Source: Lachnospiraceae bacterium
Lineage (GTDB): Bacteria > Bacillota > Clostridia > Lachnospirales > Lachnospiraceae
Direction of reading: 5' to 3'
Length of the DNA: 64,000 bases
Assembly (NCBI GenBank): GCA_910575075.1
Contig: CAJTCY010000017.1
Location: 52,243 to 116,242 of the forward strand
The position numbers were made by a program, and so were the translations under genes. The notes under the pieces are model-generated. The model worked only from the letters and a program-made list of their open reading frames with translations. It was not told where the DNA came from and did no database searches. This document shows, one piece after another, positions 14,879 through 23,363 of this stretch; positions within the stretch are counted from its first letter, which is position 1; the number at the start of each line of letters is the position of its first letter.

Positions 14879-15710
14879 AAGAAAAAATACAAATGAATGG
14901 AAACGTCATGGAGTACAGGCAGTCTGGGCATTGCTTACTAACAGCTATTTCGTGGGATTTGTCCAGGGGAGAATTTATAAGGGTAAGCTGAAGAATCTCT
15001 GTGTTCCCGGTTTAAATTGTTATTCCTGTCCTGGGGCGGTAGGTTCCTGTCCGATTGGAGCGATGCAGGCAGTAATCGGGAATTGGAATTATAAATTTGC
15101 ATTTTATGTGGCTGGATTTTTGATGTTTGTGGGTGCTTTGATGGGACGGTTTGTCTGCGGCTGGCTGTGTCCCTTCGGGCTGATTCAGGATTTGCTGCAT
15201 AAAATTCCCTTTCCCAAGAAAATCAAAACTTTTAAAGGAGACAAATTGTTAAGGAAACTGAAATATGTGATTCTATTGGTGTTTGTCATCCTTTTGCCAA
15301 TGTTTTTGGTCGATATTCTGGGGCAGGGAGCGCCTTATTTCTGTAAGCTGATTTGTCCGGCAGGCACTTTGGAGGGAGGCATTCCCCTGGTGCTGCTGAA
15401 TAAATCTATGCGGAATGCTTTGGGATGGCTGTATGCGTGGAAAAATGTGCTGCTGCTCATTACTATTTTCTTGTCTGTTGTCATTTACCGTCCTTTCTGC
15501 AAATACATATGCCCCCTGGGCGCAGTTTATTCCGTGTTTAATCCTGTATCGGTGTTCCGTTACCGGGTGGACAAAGATGCATGTATAGACTGCGGCGCCT
15601 GTGCCGCAGCCTGCAAAATGCAGGTAGATCCGGTAAAAAATGCAAACCATCGGGAATGTATTCGCTGTGGAGCATGTAAGAAAGCCTGTCCCTCAAAGGC
15701 AATTCATTGA
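14871..15710 (+). CDS. NapH/MauN-like 4Fe-4S membrane protein
   Basis: This 279-residue polytopic protein has about five membrane segments and NapH-type cysteine clusters: CYSCPG and SCPIGA, FVCGWLCPFGLIQD, FCKLICPAGT and FCKYICPLGAVYS. The C-terminus carries two ferredoxin motifs, CIDCGACAAACKMQVDP and CIRCGACKKACPSKAI. Such proteins pass electrons across the membrane. The start is a TTG at 14871 or 14865, both overlapping the CXXC gene; GGAG at 14857 favours 14871 slightly. It is the last gene of the TlpA-CXXC-4Fe-4S cassette. Confidence 0.87.
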   Translation: MDKRKNTNEWKRHGVQAVWALLTNSYFVGFVQGRIYKGKLKNLCVPGLNCYSCPGAVGSCPIGAMQAVIGNWNYKFAFYVAGFLMFVGALMGRFVCGWLCPFGLIQDLLHKIPFPKKIKTFKGDKLLRKLKYVILLVFVILLPMFLVDILGQGAPYFCKLICPAGTLEGGIPLVLLNKSMRNALGWLYAWKNVLLLITIFLSVVIYRPFCKYICPLGAVYSVFNPVSVFRYRVDKDACIDCGACAAACKMQVDPVKNANHRECIRCGACKKACPSKAIH

Positions 15711-15741
15711 GATCCTCATTTTATCAAAAGAGGCTGCGTGA

Positions 15742-15795
15742 CAATATATTTACTCGTTCAAAAGATCTTGCCCTTTTAGCGGCAAAGGCAGAATG
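15742..15795 (+). repeat. CAAAAGG-type dispersed element, copy 1
   Basis: The stretch with CTCGTTCAAAAGATCTTGCC, TTTTAGCGGCAAAGG and CAGAATGCC is about 70% like 58098-58157 (TTGTTCAAAGGCTCTTGCCG, AAACGGCAAAACAGAAT) and shares its first half with 33708-33736 and 17521-17537. An inner hairpin TTGCC/GGCAA is kept. It is a degenerate intergenic repeat of unknown role. Confidence 0.5.
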
Positions 15796-15841
15796 CCCAA
15801 AAATTATTCTGGGAAATCAGCTTTCCAAAATAATTTTTGGG
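15796..15841 (+). terminator. Long stem-loop between redox cassette and sigma gene
   Basis: CCCAAAAATTATT pairs perfectly with AATAATTTTTGGG (13 bp), and TGGGAA/TTTCCA continue the stem inside, leaving a six-base loop. It follows the repeat and lies between the 4Fe-4S gene and the sigma factor. It could end the upstream transcript or be part of the repeat element. Confidence 0.6.
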
Positions 15842-15921
15842 TATATTGTTTTTTTATAGGAAAGATATTTTGTGATATTATTGCCTTTCCGTTCGTTTTC
15901 TTAATATAGGAGGTACAGCGC

Positions 15922-16455
15922 ATGAAAGGTATAGACGAAAAAAGGGTAATGGAATGTTACCATAAGCAAAAAGATACGGTCTTCAAGCTGGCGTATTCCT
16001 ATTGTAAGAACAGAAGCCAGGCAGAGGATGCGTTTCAGGAGGTCTTTTACAAGTTTATGGTACACAATCCGATTTTTAAAAGTCCAGAACATGAAAAAGC
16101 ATGGTTTATCCGGACCACCATCAATGTCTGTAAGGATTTTCTGAAAATAAAGTGGAACCGGGACATTGTCAAGCTGGAGGACTGGGATCAGGGCGAAGAA
16201 TGCTTCTGCCAAAACGGTGATGTATTTGATGAATTGAGAGAAGCAATTCTGGAACTGCCAGAGAAATACCGCGTACCGATACATTTATATTACTATGAAG
16301 AATATTCTGTGCGCGAGATTGCTCAGCTGCTGCGCCGGACAGAAAGTGCAGTTTCTACACAGTTGCAGCGGGGAAGGGAAAAAATCAAACAGAACATGGA
16401 AAGGAGCGAGGAAGATGAAGTTGAATCACGATATTTACGAAGAAGCCATGGATAG
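15922..16455 (+). CDS. ECF-type RNA polymerase sigma factor
   Basis: This 177-residue sigma-70 family protein has region 2 (VFKLAYSYCKNRSQAEDAFQ, then AWFIRTTINVCKDFLK) and region 4 (LPEKYRVPIHLYYYEEYSV and EIAQLLRRTESAVSTQLQRG). It directs RNA polymerase to specific promoters, probably including its own. ATAGGAGG lies 9 bases upstream of the ATG. The following gene overlaps it by 41 bases and encodes a membrane protein of anti-sigma type, the usual partner. Confidence 0.92.
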   Translation: MKGIDEKRVMECYHKQKDTVFKLAYSYCKNRSQAEDAFQEVFYKFMVHNPIFKSPEHEKAWFIRTTINVCKDFLKIKWNRDIVKLEDWDQGEECFCQNGDVFDELREAILELPEKYRVPIHLYYYEEYSVREIAQLLRRTESAVSTQLQRGREKIKQNMERSEEDEVESRYLRRSHG

Positions 16456-17476
16456 TGTTAAATTATCAGAAGAAAGAGGAATCAAGCTTTTAGAAGAAGC
16501 CGTGTACCGCGGCAAACAGCGCAGGCAGAAGAAGAGAGTGCAGGCGGCAGCCATAATTGCCGTATTTCTGACTGCGGCGCTGAGTTTAAATGGCATCTGC
16601 TATGCTCAGACCGGTAAGAATGCCTGGGAAATGTTTCACGCATTCTTCGACAACAGTAATCAGGGAGAAATGATAGAGCTTACGGAAAAAGTAAAAGAAT
16701 CAGGAGAATCTTTTACTTATAAAAACCTGAAATTCACTCTGGAGCAATATCTGTATGACCAGGAAAATTCTGAGCTGTTCTATAGTGTTCTGGTAGAATC
16801 CACAGATGGAACACCTCTGGATGAAGAGCAGATGTTTGAAGATTATATTATTTTGGCGGGGCGTGGAAGCGGCACCGAGTATACACGTACTGAGTGGAGT
16901 AAAGATAAGACTTCTTACCGGGAATATGGTGTTGCGAAATCTAATTATGATAAATTCGGCAAACTTATGGATATGGAGCAGCTGCAGGTATGCATTCATG
17001 AAGGTGACTGTCCGGCGATTGGTTCTTTTGACATTGAACCAGCCGGCAGGCTGAAAACCCGCTATCTTGATGTTTCCTTTATAGAAGGCTGCAGTAAGAA
17101 AGCCAAAATTACGGGAACTGGCGTAAAACTCTTTTTTGAAAAAAGATGGTTTGGTAAAGATGGGGATGATAGGAAAAACAGACCGTTTGAACGGTTAGAT
17201 GTAGTAATGAAGGATGGAACAGTTTTTAGAGGGGGAATCCGCGGAGGGCGTGATGTAATACCAGTATATAATAGCAAAGGAGAATTGCTGAATGAAGAAG
17301 AAATACAGGCAGCCACAAAAGCAGAAGATATTCGTGATTGCTATGAAGAATGGTCATTCGGTGATCCAAATGATGATAAATATTGGCTTTCCTATCGCAT
17401 AAACTTCACAGAATTCATCAATGTAGATGATATCGACGCGGTGTATCTGGATAATGTAAGAATGCCTCTGGAATAA
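16415..17476 (+). CDS. Membrane-bound anti-sigma-type protein (DUF4179-like)
   Basis: This 353-residue protein has a short cytoplasmic region (MKLNHDIYEEAMDSVKLSEE), one membrane helix at about 42-60 (AAIIAVFLTAALSLNGICYA) and a large extracytoplasmic domain. The layout matches the DUF4179/DUF5643 proteins encoded after clostridial ECF sigma genes and thought to hold the sigma factor inactive. ATG 16415 has AAGGAG 9 bases upstream and overlaps the sigma gene. Residues 110-353 show no enzyme motif. The sensed signal is unknown. Confidence 0.78.
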   Translation: MKLNHDIYEEAMDSVKLSEERGIKLLEEAVYRGKQRRQKKRVQAAAIIAVFLTAALSLNGICYAQTGKNAWEMFHAFFDNSNQGEMIELTEKVKESGESFTYKNLKFTLEQYLYDQENSELFYSVLVESTDGTPLDEEQMFEDYIILAGRGSGTEYTRTEWSKDKTSYREYGVAKSNYDKFGKLMDMEQLQVCIHEGDCPAIGSFDIEPAGRLKTRYLDVSFIEGCSKKAKITGTGVKLFFEKRWFGKDGDDRKNRPFERLDVVMKDGTVFRGGIRGGRDVIPVYNSKGELLNEEEIQAATKAEDIRDCYEEWSFGDPNDDKYWLSYRINFTEFINVDDIDAVYLDNVRMPLE

Positions 17477-17520
17477 GTGAGATATGGAACAGTACGTCTG
17501 ATGAAAAGCAAATATTACAC

Positions 17521-17564
17521 AGTTCAAAAGGTCCTGCTGTTGAATCGGCAGGACCTTTTGAACT
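17521..17564. terminator. 17-bp perfect stem between convergent genes
   Basis: AGTTCAAAAGGTCCTGC pairs without mismatch with GCAGGACCTTTTGAACT around a 10-base loop. It sits between the convergent anti-sigma gene and bioB and should end both transcripts, although U-runs are short. Its left arm resembles the CAAAAGG-type dispersed repeat. Confidence 0.75.
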
Positions 17565-17616
17565 GATATAAACGCAATAAGTTACTTTGATGAAACAACG
17601 CATATGGAGAAGAAAT

Positions 17617-18585
17617 TTAAGTGTTTGCCACCTGATAGCCAAGTTCCAGCAGCATTTCCAGATCTCGCTGTATGGTAATTCCAGAAGTAGTCAGCATGTC
17701 TCCGGTAATGGCTGCATTAGCTCCAGATTGAAAACATTTTCTGCCCAGATCCTTCATAAGCCCTCTTCCACCGGCCAGACGGATAAATGATTTAGGCAGA
17801 ATAAAACGGAACAGGGCCACAATCTGGCACATTTCTTCTTCAGTCAGTCTGGGATTGTTCTCATAGGGAGTGCCAGGGATCGGATTTAACATATTGACAG
17901 GTACCGACTGGATACCCAGTTCCCGCAGGGAGAGAGCAAGGTCAATGCGGTCTGCCATACTCTCACCGAGTCCCATGATACCGCCGCTGCAAACGGAAAG
18001 ACCGGCCTTTTCTGCGGCATGGATGGCGGCAATTTTATCCTCTTGCGTGTGGGTGGTGCAGACACTGGGGAAATAACCGGCAGAGGCTTCGAGATTATTA
18101 TGTATCCGTTCTGCTCCAGCGCTGCGTACCATTTGAAATTCAGTTTCGTCCAGAAGCCCAAAAGAAACACATATGGAAATGTCAACGGATTCTTTCAGCA
18201 GGCGGATGCTTTCACAAACTTGTTCTACCTCCTGACGAGTTAATTTTTTGCCTGAAGTGACGATAGAATAACGTGGGACGCCGCGGCTTGCATTGTATTC
18301 TGCCTGCTTTATCAGCTCTTCTGTCCCCAGTAAAGGATAGGTTTCCACTTCCGTCTGATAGTAAGAAGATTGGGCACAATATTTGCAGTTTTCAGAGCAT
18401 TTTCCACTTTTTCCATTGATTATGGTGCAGAGATCAAATTGGTTTCCACAGAATTTGCGGCGAATTTCGTCTGCGCTTTTACAGAGCGGTTCTAAAGGCA
18501 TTTTGGCAAGTGCAAGTGCTTCCTCGCGGGTAATTTGCCAGCCGTTCAGTACTTTTTCTTTCAGGCTTTCCAGTTGTCTTTCCAT
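17617..18585 (-). CDS. bioB: Biotin synthase
   Basis: BioB is a radical SAM enzyme that inserts sulfur into dethiobiotin to form biotin. The 322-residue protein has the radical SAM cluster cysteines C63, C67 and C70 in GKCSENCKYC, plus YNASRGVPRYSIVTSGK, HNNLEAS, CSGGIMGLGES and PVNMLNPIPGTP, all typical of BioB. The auxiliary cluster ligands are represented by later cysteines and an arginine in IRLAGGR. GGAAGGAAAT precedes the start on the minus strand. No other bio gene is near, so it may salvage dethiobiotin or work with distant genes. Confidence 0.96.
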   Translation of the reverse strand: MERQLESLKEKVLNGWQITREEALALAKMPLEPLCKSADEIRRKFCGNQFDLCTIINGKSGKCSENCKYCAQSSYYQTEVETYPLLGTEELIKQAEYNASRGVPRYSIVTSGKKLTRQEVEQVCESIRLLKESVDISICVSFGLLDETEFQMVRSAGAERIHNNLEASAGYFPSVCTTHTQEDKIAAIHAAEKAGLSVCSGGIMGLGESMADRIDLALSLRELGIQSVPVNMLNPIPGTPYENNPRLTEEEMCQIVALFRFILPKSFIRLAGGRGLMKDLGRKCFQSGANAAITGDMLTTSGITIQRDLEMLLELGYQVANT

Positions 18586-18607
18586 TTCCTTCCTCCTGCG
18601 TTATTTA

Positions 18608-18769
18608 ATGTACTCTCGGAATCTCTCCGCACCTGCCTTTGTGGCTGATTTTCCGCCAGATGCACTCAAATTTAATCAACCTACGTTCCGCGTACGCCTC
18701 ATAAATTTGTGCATATCTGACAAAAAATCATCTCACAAAATCAGGCACGGTGAGACTCAAAGAATACAT
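18608..18769 (-). repeat. 162-bp palindromic element, copy 1 (MITE-like)
   Basis: The sequence from ATGTACTCTCGGAATCTCTC to CAAAGAATACAT is nearly the exact reverse complement of 29699-29860. By eye about 8-10 of 162 bases differ. Within one copy the outer ~70 bases of each end are about 70% complementary, giving a long imperfect hairpin with TACGT-type bases at the centre. No transposase is inside. It lies just upstream of bioB. Confidence 0.85.
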
Positions 18770-19052
18770 TTTAAAATTCTTGCTATTACTATACATGAAT
18801 TGGGAATAAATTGTCAACCTAAGTGAGATTTTTGTTTACATTTTTGGATTGTACAATTGTTTTAAGAAAACAAGGGAATGAAATTATAAAATCAAAAAAT
18901 GAGGAAACTCAAAGCCGTAAAATATTGACTTTTCAAGTGAAATAGTTTATATTTATTTAATTATTTTCGTAAGCAAAGGATAAGGATATTTGAAGTATGA
19001 TTCTCTGTAAGTGATATTTGAGATGTTCTATCTGATCAGGGAGAGAAATTTT
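18770..19052. promoter_or_regulatory. AT-rich gap with a probable promoter for the GGDEF gene
   Basis: Between the palindromic element and the GGDEF gene is AT-rich sequence without a coding frame. TTGACT at 18925-18930 and TATATT at 18948-18953 are 17 bases apart and would start a transcript with a ~95-base leader. GGGAGA lies 8 bases before the ATG at 19053. Confidence 0.5.
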
Positions 19053-20453
19053 ATGGAAAAAATAAAGGTAATGTGGTATAATTCCTGTTTCGAACGTTAT
19101 ACCTTTGGAATTTTAATTGCAATTGAATTATTGATGTCATTTACTTTTCTGGGGTATATTCATATACCGCCTATTTCTATTACAATCGCATACCTTCCGA
19201 TCGTGGTGGCAGGATGCCTCTATGGTCCTGGGCAATCTGCAGCGGCAGGATTTGTGTTTGGAATTGCCAGCATGTATAAAGCGTCCTCTTCGTATGTTAT
19301 GCCGGCAGACCGGGTGTTTTCCCCGTTTTTGAGTGATTTTCCATTAGGCAGTATTTGGCTGAGCGTTGGCACACGAACCTTGTTCGGGCTGCTGATTGGG
19401 TTGGCGTTTGTATTTATAAGGAAAAACAAACACAGTCGTTTTTGGAGAGTGGTGATTTCTGCAACCGCACCAAAATTACATACATTGCTGGTCTATTCTT
19501 CCATGGGGATTTTGTTTCCCGAGCTTGGTTATAATTTTACAACAGCTTTGCACTTAAAATGGCGTGACGCAGTTTTTTCAATGGTCTGTATTATGATAGT
19601 TGAATTATTGTGGCTGGTTTATCATTCTGATTGGGTGCAAAGTGTAAAGCTATGTATTAATCAGCCGATTCATAATCCTTTTACGTCCAGGAAAATGAAT
19701 CTTTTTTTTGGCGTATTTGAACTTTTTATGGTGTGTATGGCAGTTGTTGCAGCAGTCTATTTTTCTCAGAGAGAAACTTATATGCTGCAGCAGCATGGAG
19801 TGCCAGTATCGAATATTATCTCGGATGAGCTACTGCGTTTGCAGATTCAGTTTTTAATTGCTTCCCTGTCATTAAATTTTATTTCTATATTTTTGCTGAT
19901 TTCTATTTATAAATATATGTCATACAGGGAGTATAGGGGAGAGATGGATGAGCTTACAAATGTGATGGGGAGAAGAATGTTTATTCAGTATTGCAATAAG
20001 GTGCAGAAAGAGAATGGTACAGGCACAGAAAGGACAGGCTGGTTTTTGTTTGTCGATGTCGATTATTTTAAGGCGATCAATGATACGCTCGGTCACTCAG
20101 CCGGGGATATGGTTCTGAGAGAAATTGCGGCAAACCTGCAGAATATTATTGCAGATGCTGGAAAAGTAGGAAGACTGGGCGGAGATGAATTTGCAGCTAT
20201 GATTGAAAAGCCAATGCCGCAGCACATCTTGAAAGAGCGGCTGGACAGATTTCTTGAGGATATTTCTGGTATTTTGCCTGACAGAAAGATCAGCTGCAGT
20301 ATAGGTGCGTATCAATTTGCCTTTCCGCAGAATGTGAAACATTTATTATCGGAAACGGATGATATTTTATATGAAGCAAAGGAAAAGGGCAGGGCTTGCT
20401 ATGTGCTCAAATCATGTGTTTCTGATAAAACTGCGGTTCACTCTCAGCCGTAA
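19053..20453 (+). CDS. Membrane diguanylate cyclase with ECF-S-like sensor
   Basis: This 466-residue protein has about six to eight membrane segments in its first ~290 residues, followed by a GGDEF domain. The N-terminal domain (ISITIAYLPIVVAGCLYGPG, AAGFVFGIAS, GTRTLFGLLIGLAFVF) resembles the substrate-binding S components of ECF vitamin transporters. The GGDEF domain has FVDVDYFKAINDTLGHSAGD and a canonical GRLGGDEFAAM, so c-di-GMP synthesis is expected; no RxxD inhibitory site precedes it. ATG 19053 is chosen over a frame to 19011 because of the GGGAGA site. It may couple vitamin or small-molecule binding to c-di-GMP. Confidence 0.85.
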   Translation: MEKIKVMWYNSCFERYTFGILIAIELLMSFTFLGYIHIPPISITIAYLPIVVAGCLYGPGQSAAAGFVFGIASMYKASSSYVMPADRVFSPFLSDFPLGSIWLSVGTRTLFGLLIGLAFVFIRKNKHSRFWRVVISATAPKLHTLLVYSSMGILFPELGYNFTTALHLKWRDAVFSMVCIMIVELLWLVYHSDWVQSVKLCINQPIHNPFTSRKMNLFFGVFELFMVCMAVVAAVYFSQRETYMLQQHGVPVSNIISDELLRLQIQFLIASLSLNFISIFLLISIYKYMSYREYRGEMDELTNVMGRRMFIQYCNKVQKENGTGTERTGWFLFVDVDYFKAINDTLGHSAGDMVLREIAANLQNIIADAGKVGRLGGDEFAAMIEKPMPQHILKERLDRFLEDISGILPDRKISCSIGAYQFAFPQNVKHLLSETDDILYEAKEKGRACYVLKSCVSDKTAVHSQP

Positions 20454-20582
20454 GGCAGGGGTATTGCAAAACTACATTATGAAAACCATGTCTGTTACTA
20501 AAAAATGTATATTTCTTTTTTAAAATAAGGGGCAACAAGAACCAGAGTAAATAAAAAAATTATAAATAAGGTAAAAAAACAC

Positions 20583-20611
20583 TTGCAAACGTGGTGAGAT
20601 CATGATATTAT
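20583..20611 (+). promoter_or_regulatory. Promoter for tRNA-Glu
   Basis: TTGCAA and TATTAT are separated by exactly 17 bases, ending 29 bases before the tRNA-Glu 5' end. Confidence 0.7.
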
Positions 20612-20640
20612 ATTAGATGTCGCTGACATGACGACATGAG

Positions 20641-20712
20641 GGCTCCTTGGTCAAGCGGTTAAGACATCGCCCTTTCACGGCGGTAACACGGGTTCGATTC
20701 CCGTAGGAGTCA
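20641..20712 (+). tRNA. tRNA-Glu (anticodon TTC)
   Basis: The acceptor arms GGCTCCT and AGGAGTC pair over seven positions with one G-T. The anticodon stem TCGCC/GGCGG encloses the loop CTTTCAC, giving anticodon TTC. The T arm contains GGTTCGATTCC. The discriminator is A and CCA is not encoded. Confidence 0.96.
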
Positions 20713-20723
20713 TTAAAAAAGTA

Positions 20724-20752
20724 TTGACGAATAATTTTTTATTTGTTATAAT
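20724..20752 (+). promoter_or_regulatory. Promoter for tRNA-Cys
   Basis: TTGACG and TATAAT lie 17 bases apart, just after tRNA-Glu and 12 bases before tRNA-Cys, so the two tRNAs can be transcribed separately. Confidence 0.75.
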
Positions 20753-20764
20753 ATATTGAGTTAA

Positions 20765-20835
20765 GGCGACATAGCCAAGTGGTAAGGCGTGGGTCTGCAA
20801 CACCCTGATCACCAGTTCGAATCTGGTTGTCGCCT
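20765..20835 (+). tRNA. tRNA-Cys (anticodon GCA)
   Basis: Acceptor arms GGCGACA and TGTCGCC pair fully. The loop CTGCAAC gives anticodon GCA, with stem TGGGT/ACCCT in which the outermost pair is T-T. The T arm ACCAG-TTCGAAT-CTGGT is intact. The discriminator is T and CCA is not encoded. Confidence 0.95.
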
Positions 20836-20842
20836 CTTAAGG

Positions 20843-20876
20843 AAGCCCGGAAATTTTAATTTTCCGAGGCTTTTTT
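20843..20876 (+). terminator. Terminator after tRNA-Cys
   Basis: AGCC-GGAAA pairs with TTTCC-GGCT and is followed by a run of six T, a typical rho-independent terminator for the tRNA transcript. Confidence 0.85.
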
Positions 20877-20992
20877 CTCTTATAGGAAAGACCTTGTCAT
20901 GCAAAAGCGTGAAAGTATCTTTCCTATTCATGCCTTTTACAATCGGAAACTGGATAATGTTGGGAAGCCTATGGAAATAATAGAGGTAAAAA

Positions 20993-22366
20993 ATGAGAGT
21001 TGAGATGAAAAAAGAAAAGACAGATCTGGGAACGGATTCTGTGGGAAAATTATTGTTTAAGCTGGCGGTTCCGGCAATTTTGGCACAGCTGGTAAACATG
21101 CTTTATAATATTGTAGACAGAATTTATATTGGACATATCAAGGATACGGGAGCCATTGCCCTTACAGGAATTGGGCTTTGCCTGCCAATGATTTTGCTGG
21201 TAATGGCGTTTAGCGCTCTGATGGGAATGGGAGGCGCTCCCAAAGCTGCTATTTATATGGGAAAAGGGGACCTGGAGAGCGCAAGAAAAACGTTGGGGTG
21301 CTGTGTGGTGATGCTGACGGGGATGGCAGTGCTGTTGACGATTGTATTCCTGGCATTTGGAAAGGATTTGCTGTACCTCTTTGGAGCCAGTGATAATACC
21401 ATTTCATATGCATGGGGTTATCTGAGAATTTATGTGTGCGGAAGTATTTTTGTGATGATTTCATTGGGGTTAAACAGTTTTATTACGACACAGGGGTTTT
21501 CTCTGATTGGAATGGGAACGATTTTGATTGGAGCAGCTGCAAATATTATCTTAGACCCCATCTTTATTTTTGGCTTTCAGATGGGAGTGTCAGGGGCGGC
21601 GCTGGCTACCATTCTGTCTCAGGGGATATCGGCGGTCTGGGTGCTGCGTTTTCTGCGGGGAGAAAAGACACAGCTTCGAATTGAGAAAAAATATCTTCAG
21701 ATGGATAGAGAATATGTACTGCCAGTGCTTGCCCTGGGAGTGTCTCCTTTTGTAATGCAGAGTACGGAGAGTCTGATCAATATTTCTTATAATACATCCT
21801 TGTATAAATATGGGGGAGATCTGGCGGTGTCTGCCATTACCATACTCAGCAGTGTCATGCAGATGATTTTTCTGCCGCTCAGCGGCCTTGGCCAGGGGGC
21901 ACAGCCTATCATCAGTTATAACTATGGAGCCGGGAAGAATGACCGTGTAAAAAAGGCTTTTCGTTTACTGTTTGGAATCAGTATGGGATTTGCAGCTGCC
22001 ATTTGGGCAGTGATCATGATGCTGCCGGGAATATTTGTGCACATTTTCAATAGCAGTTCCCAGGAACTGTATGATATGGCGGTCTGGGCAATGCGGATTT
22101 TTATGGCAGGTGCGTTCGCCATGGGAGGACAGATGGCATGCCAGCAGACGTTTTTGGCGCTGGGGCAGGCAAAAGCATCACTGTTTTTCGCCTGTTTCCG
22201 GAAACTGATTCTCATGATCCCTTTAATTTTCCTGCTTCCGCTGTTTCTTGCGGATAAGCTGATGGCAGTATTTCTGGCAGAAGCAGTGTCAGATCTTCTG
22301 GCGGCGGCAGTTACGGTTATTACATTTTTAATTTTGTTCCCGCGGATACTGAAAAAGGAGCGGTAA
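20993..22366 (+). CDS. MATE family efflux transporter
   Basis: This 457-residue membrane protein has about twelve hydrophobic segments and belongs to the MepA-like branch of the MATE exporters, which expel cationic drugs using Na or H gradients. Features include LLFKLAVPAILAQLVNMLYN at the start, DRIYIGHIKDTGAIALTGIG and PIISYNYGAGKNDRVKKAFR at the start of the second half. GAGG lies 6 bases before the ATG. It appears monocistronic with no local regulator. Confidence 0.93.
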   Translation: MRVEMKKEKTDLGTDSVGKLLFKLAVPAILAQLVNMLYNIVDRIYIGHIKDTGAIALTGIGLCLPMILLVMAFSALMGMGGAPKAAIYMGKGDLESARKTLGCCVVMLTGMAVLLTIVFLAFGKDLLYLFGASDNTISYAWGYLRIYVCGSIFVMISLGLNSFITTQGFSLIGMGTILIGAAANIILDPIFIFGFQMGVSGAALATILSQGISAVWVLRFLRGEKTQLRIEKKYLQMDREYVLPVLALGVSPFVMQSTESLINISYNTSLYKYGGDLAVSAITILSSVMQMIFLPLSGLGQGAQPIISYNYGAGKNDRVKKAFRLLFGISMGFAAAIWAVIMMLPGIFVHIFNSSSQELYDMAVWAMRIFMAGAFAMGGQMACQQTFLALGQAKASLFFACFRKLILMIPLIFLLPLFLADKLMAVFLAEAVSDLLAAAVTVITFLILFPRILKKER

Positions 22367-22391
22367 TATTCGTTGCAGAATGGCATTTTTA

Positions 22392-22420
22392 TTGTTTTCT
22401 GAATCAAAGAATGGTATAAT
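22392..22420 (+). promoter_or_regulatory. Promoter for the chemoreceptor pair
   Basis: TTGTTT and TATAAT are 17 bases apart, about 100 bases before the PocR-MCP start. It probably drives both chemoreceptor genes. Confidence 0.55.
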
Positions 22421-22516
22421 TATAGAATCATAGAACGAAAAGGGGAAGGCAGAAAGGAATGTGCCTGTTTTTAGGATGCTTATTTGAACTGAAAGATGCA
22501 CAGAATGGAGGATACT

Positions 22517-23341
22517 ATGGAAATACTTGACTTTATTGAAAGAGAGCAGCTACAGCAGATTCAGGATTTGTATTCTACGGCTACCGGAGTAGCAGTATGC
22601 ATTATTGACCGGGAAGGCAATCATATTACAGAAGACAGTAATGGAAATGATTTCTGCAAGAAGTATACCAAAGGCAGTGAACTGGGGGCAAAGCGCTGTC
22701 ACAAATGTGATTTGGAAGGGAAAGGCGTATATTTTTGCCATTCTGGTTTGATGGATTTTGCAGCAGATATTTTGATAGAAGGGGAGAAAGTAGGAGCCAT
22801 TGTTGGCGGTCAGGTGCTTCCAGGTCCGCCGGATCTTGATAAATTCAGGGATCTTGCCATAGAACTTTCCATTGATCCAGACGAGTATATCGCGGCGGTG
22901 AAAAAGGTTCCGGTGAAAAGTGAGGAATCCATCCGCAGTGCAGCAAAATTGATGGAAGTAATGATTAATATGCTGGTAAATCAGAGATACACGCTTTATA
23001 AAGACCAGTCTAAAATTGCTGTGATAGACAGAGAAATTGGCGTGACCACAGAAAATGTAATTCAGATTGAGGCAATGGTGAGGGATCTGACCAAAGTATC
23101 CAAAAAACAGAATATTCTGGCTTTGAATGCGTCAATCGAAGCGGCGCGCGCAGGAGAAGCGGGACGTGGCTTTAATATTGTTGCCGGAGAAATGGGGAAA
23201 TTGTCTTCCATGGCAACTGAGAAGTATTCGGCAATTATTAATAAGGCGGGAGAGATTGACCAGTCCTTAAGGAATATCAATGCAGAATTTGGAAAGGAGA
23301 AACAGGAAGCTGACGCTCAGGATGAGAATGACCAGGTATAA
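22517..23341 (+). CDS. Soluble PocR-domain chemoreceptor-like protein
   Basis: This 274-residue protein has an N-terminal PocR-type sensory domain (about 1-150; GVAVCIIDREGN, KGSELGAKRCHKCD, GGQVLPGPPDLDKF) and a C-terminal chemoreceptor tip ([33 protein letters not shown]). There is no membrane helix or HAMP domain. PocR domains bind small ligands such as propanediol-related compounds. The signalling part is short, so it may form mixed clusters with full receptors. GGAGG lies 5 bases before ATG 22517. The next gene, a full chemoreceptor, begins 22 bases after its stop. Confidence 0.85.
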   Translation: MEILDFIEREQLQQIQDLYSTATGVAVCIIDREGNHITEDSNGNDFCKKYTKGSELGAKRCHKCDLEGKGVYFCHSGLMDFAADILIEGEKVGAIVGGQVLPGPPDLDKFRDLAIELSIDPDEYIAAVKKVPVKSEESIRSAAKLMEVMINMLVNQRYTLYKDQSKIAVIDREIGVTTENVIQIEAMVRDLTKVSKKQNILALNASIEAARAGEAGRGFNIVAGEMGKLSSMATEKYSAIINKAGEIDQSLRNINAEFGKEKQEADAQDENDQV

Positions 23342-23363
23342 GACAGCAGAAAGGCGGGACTGA

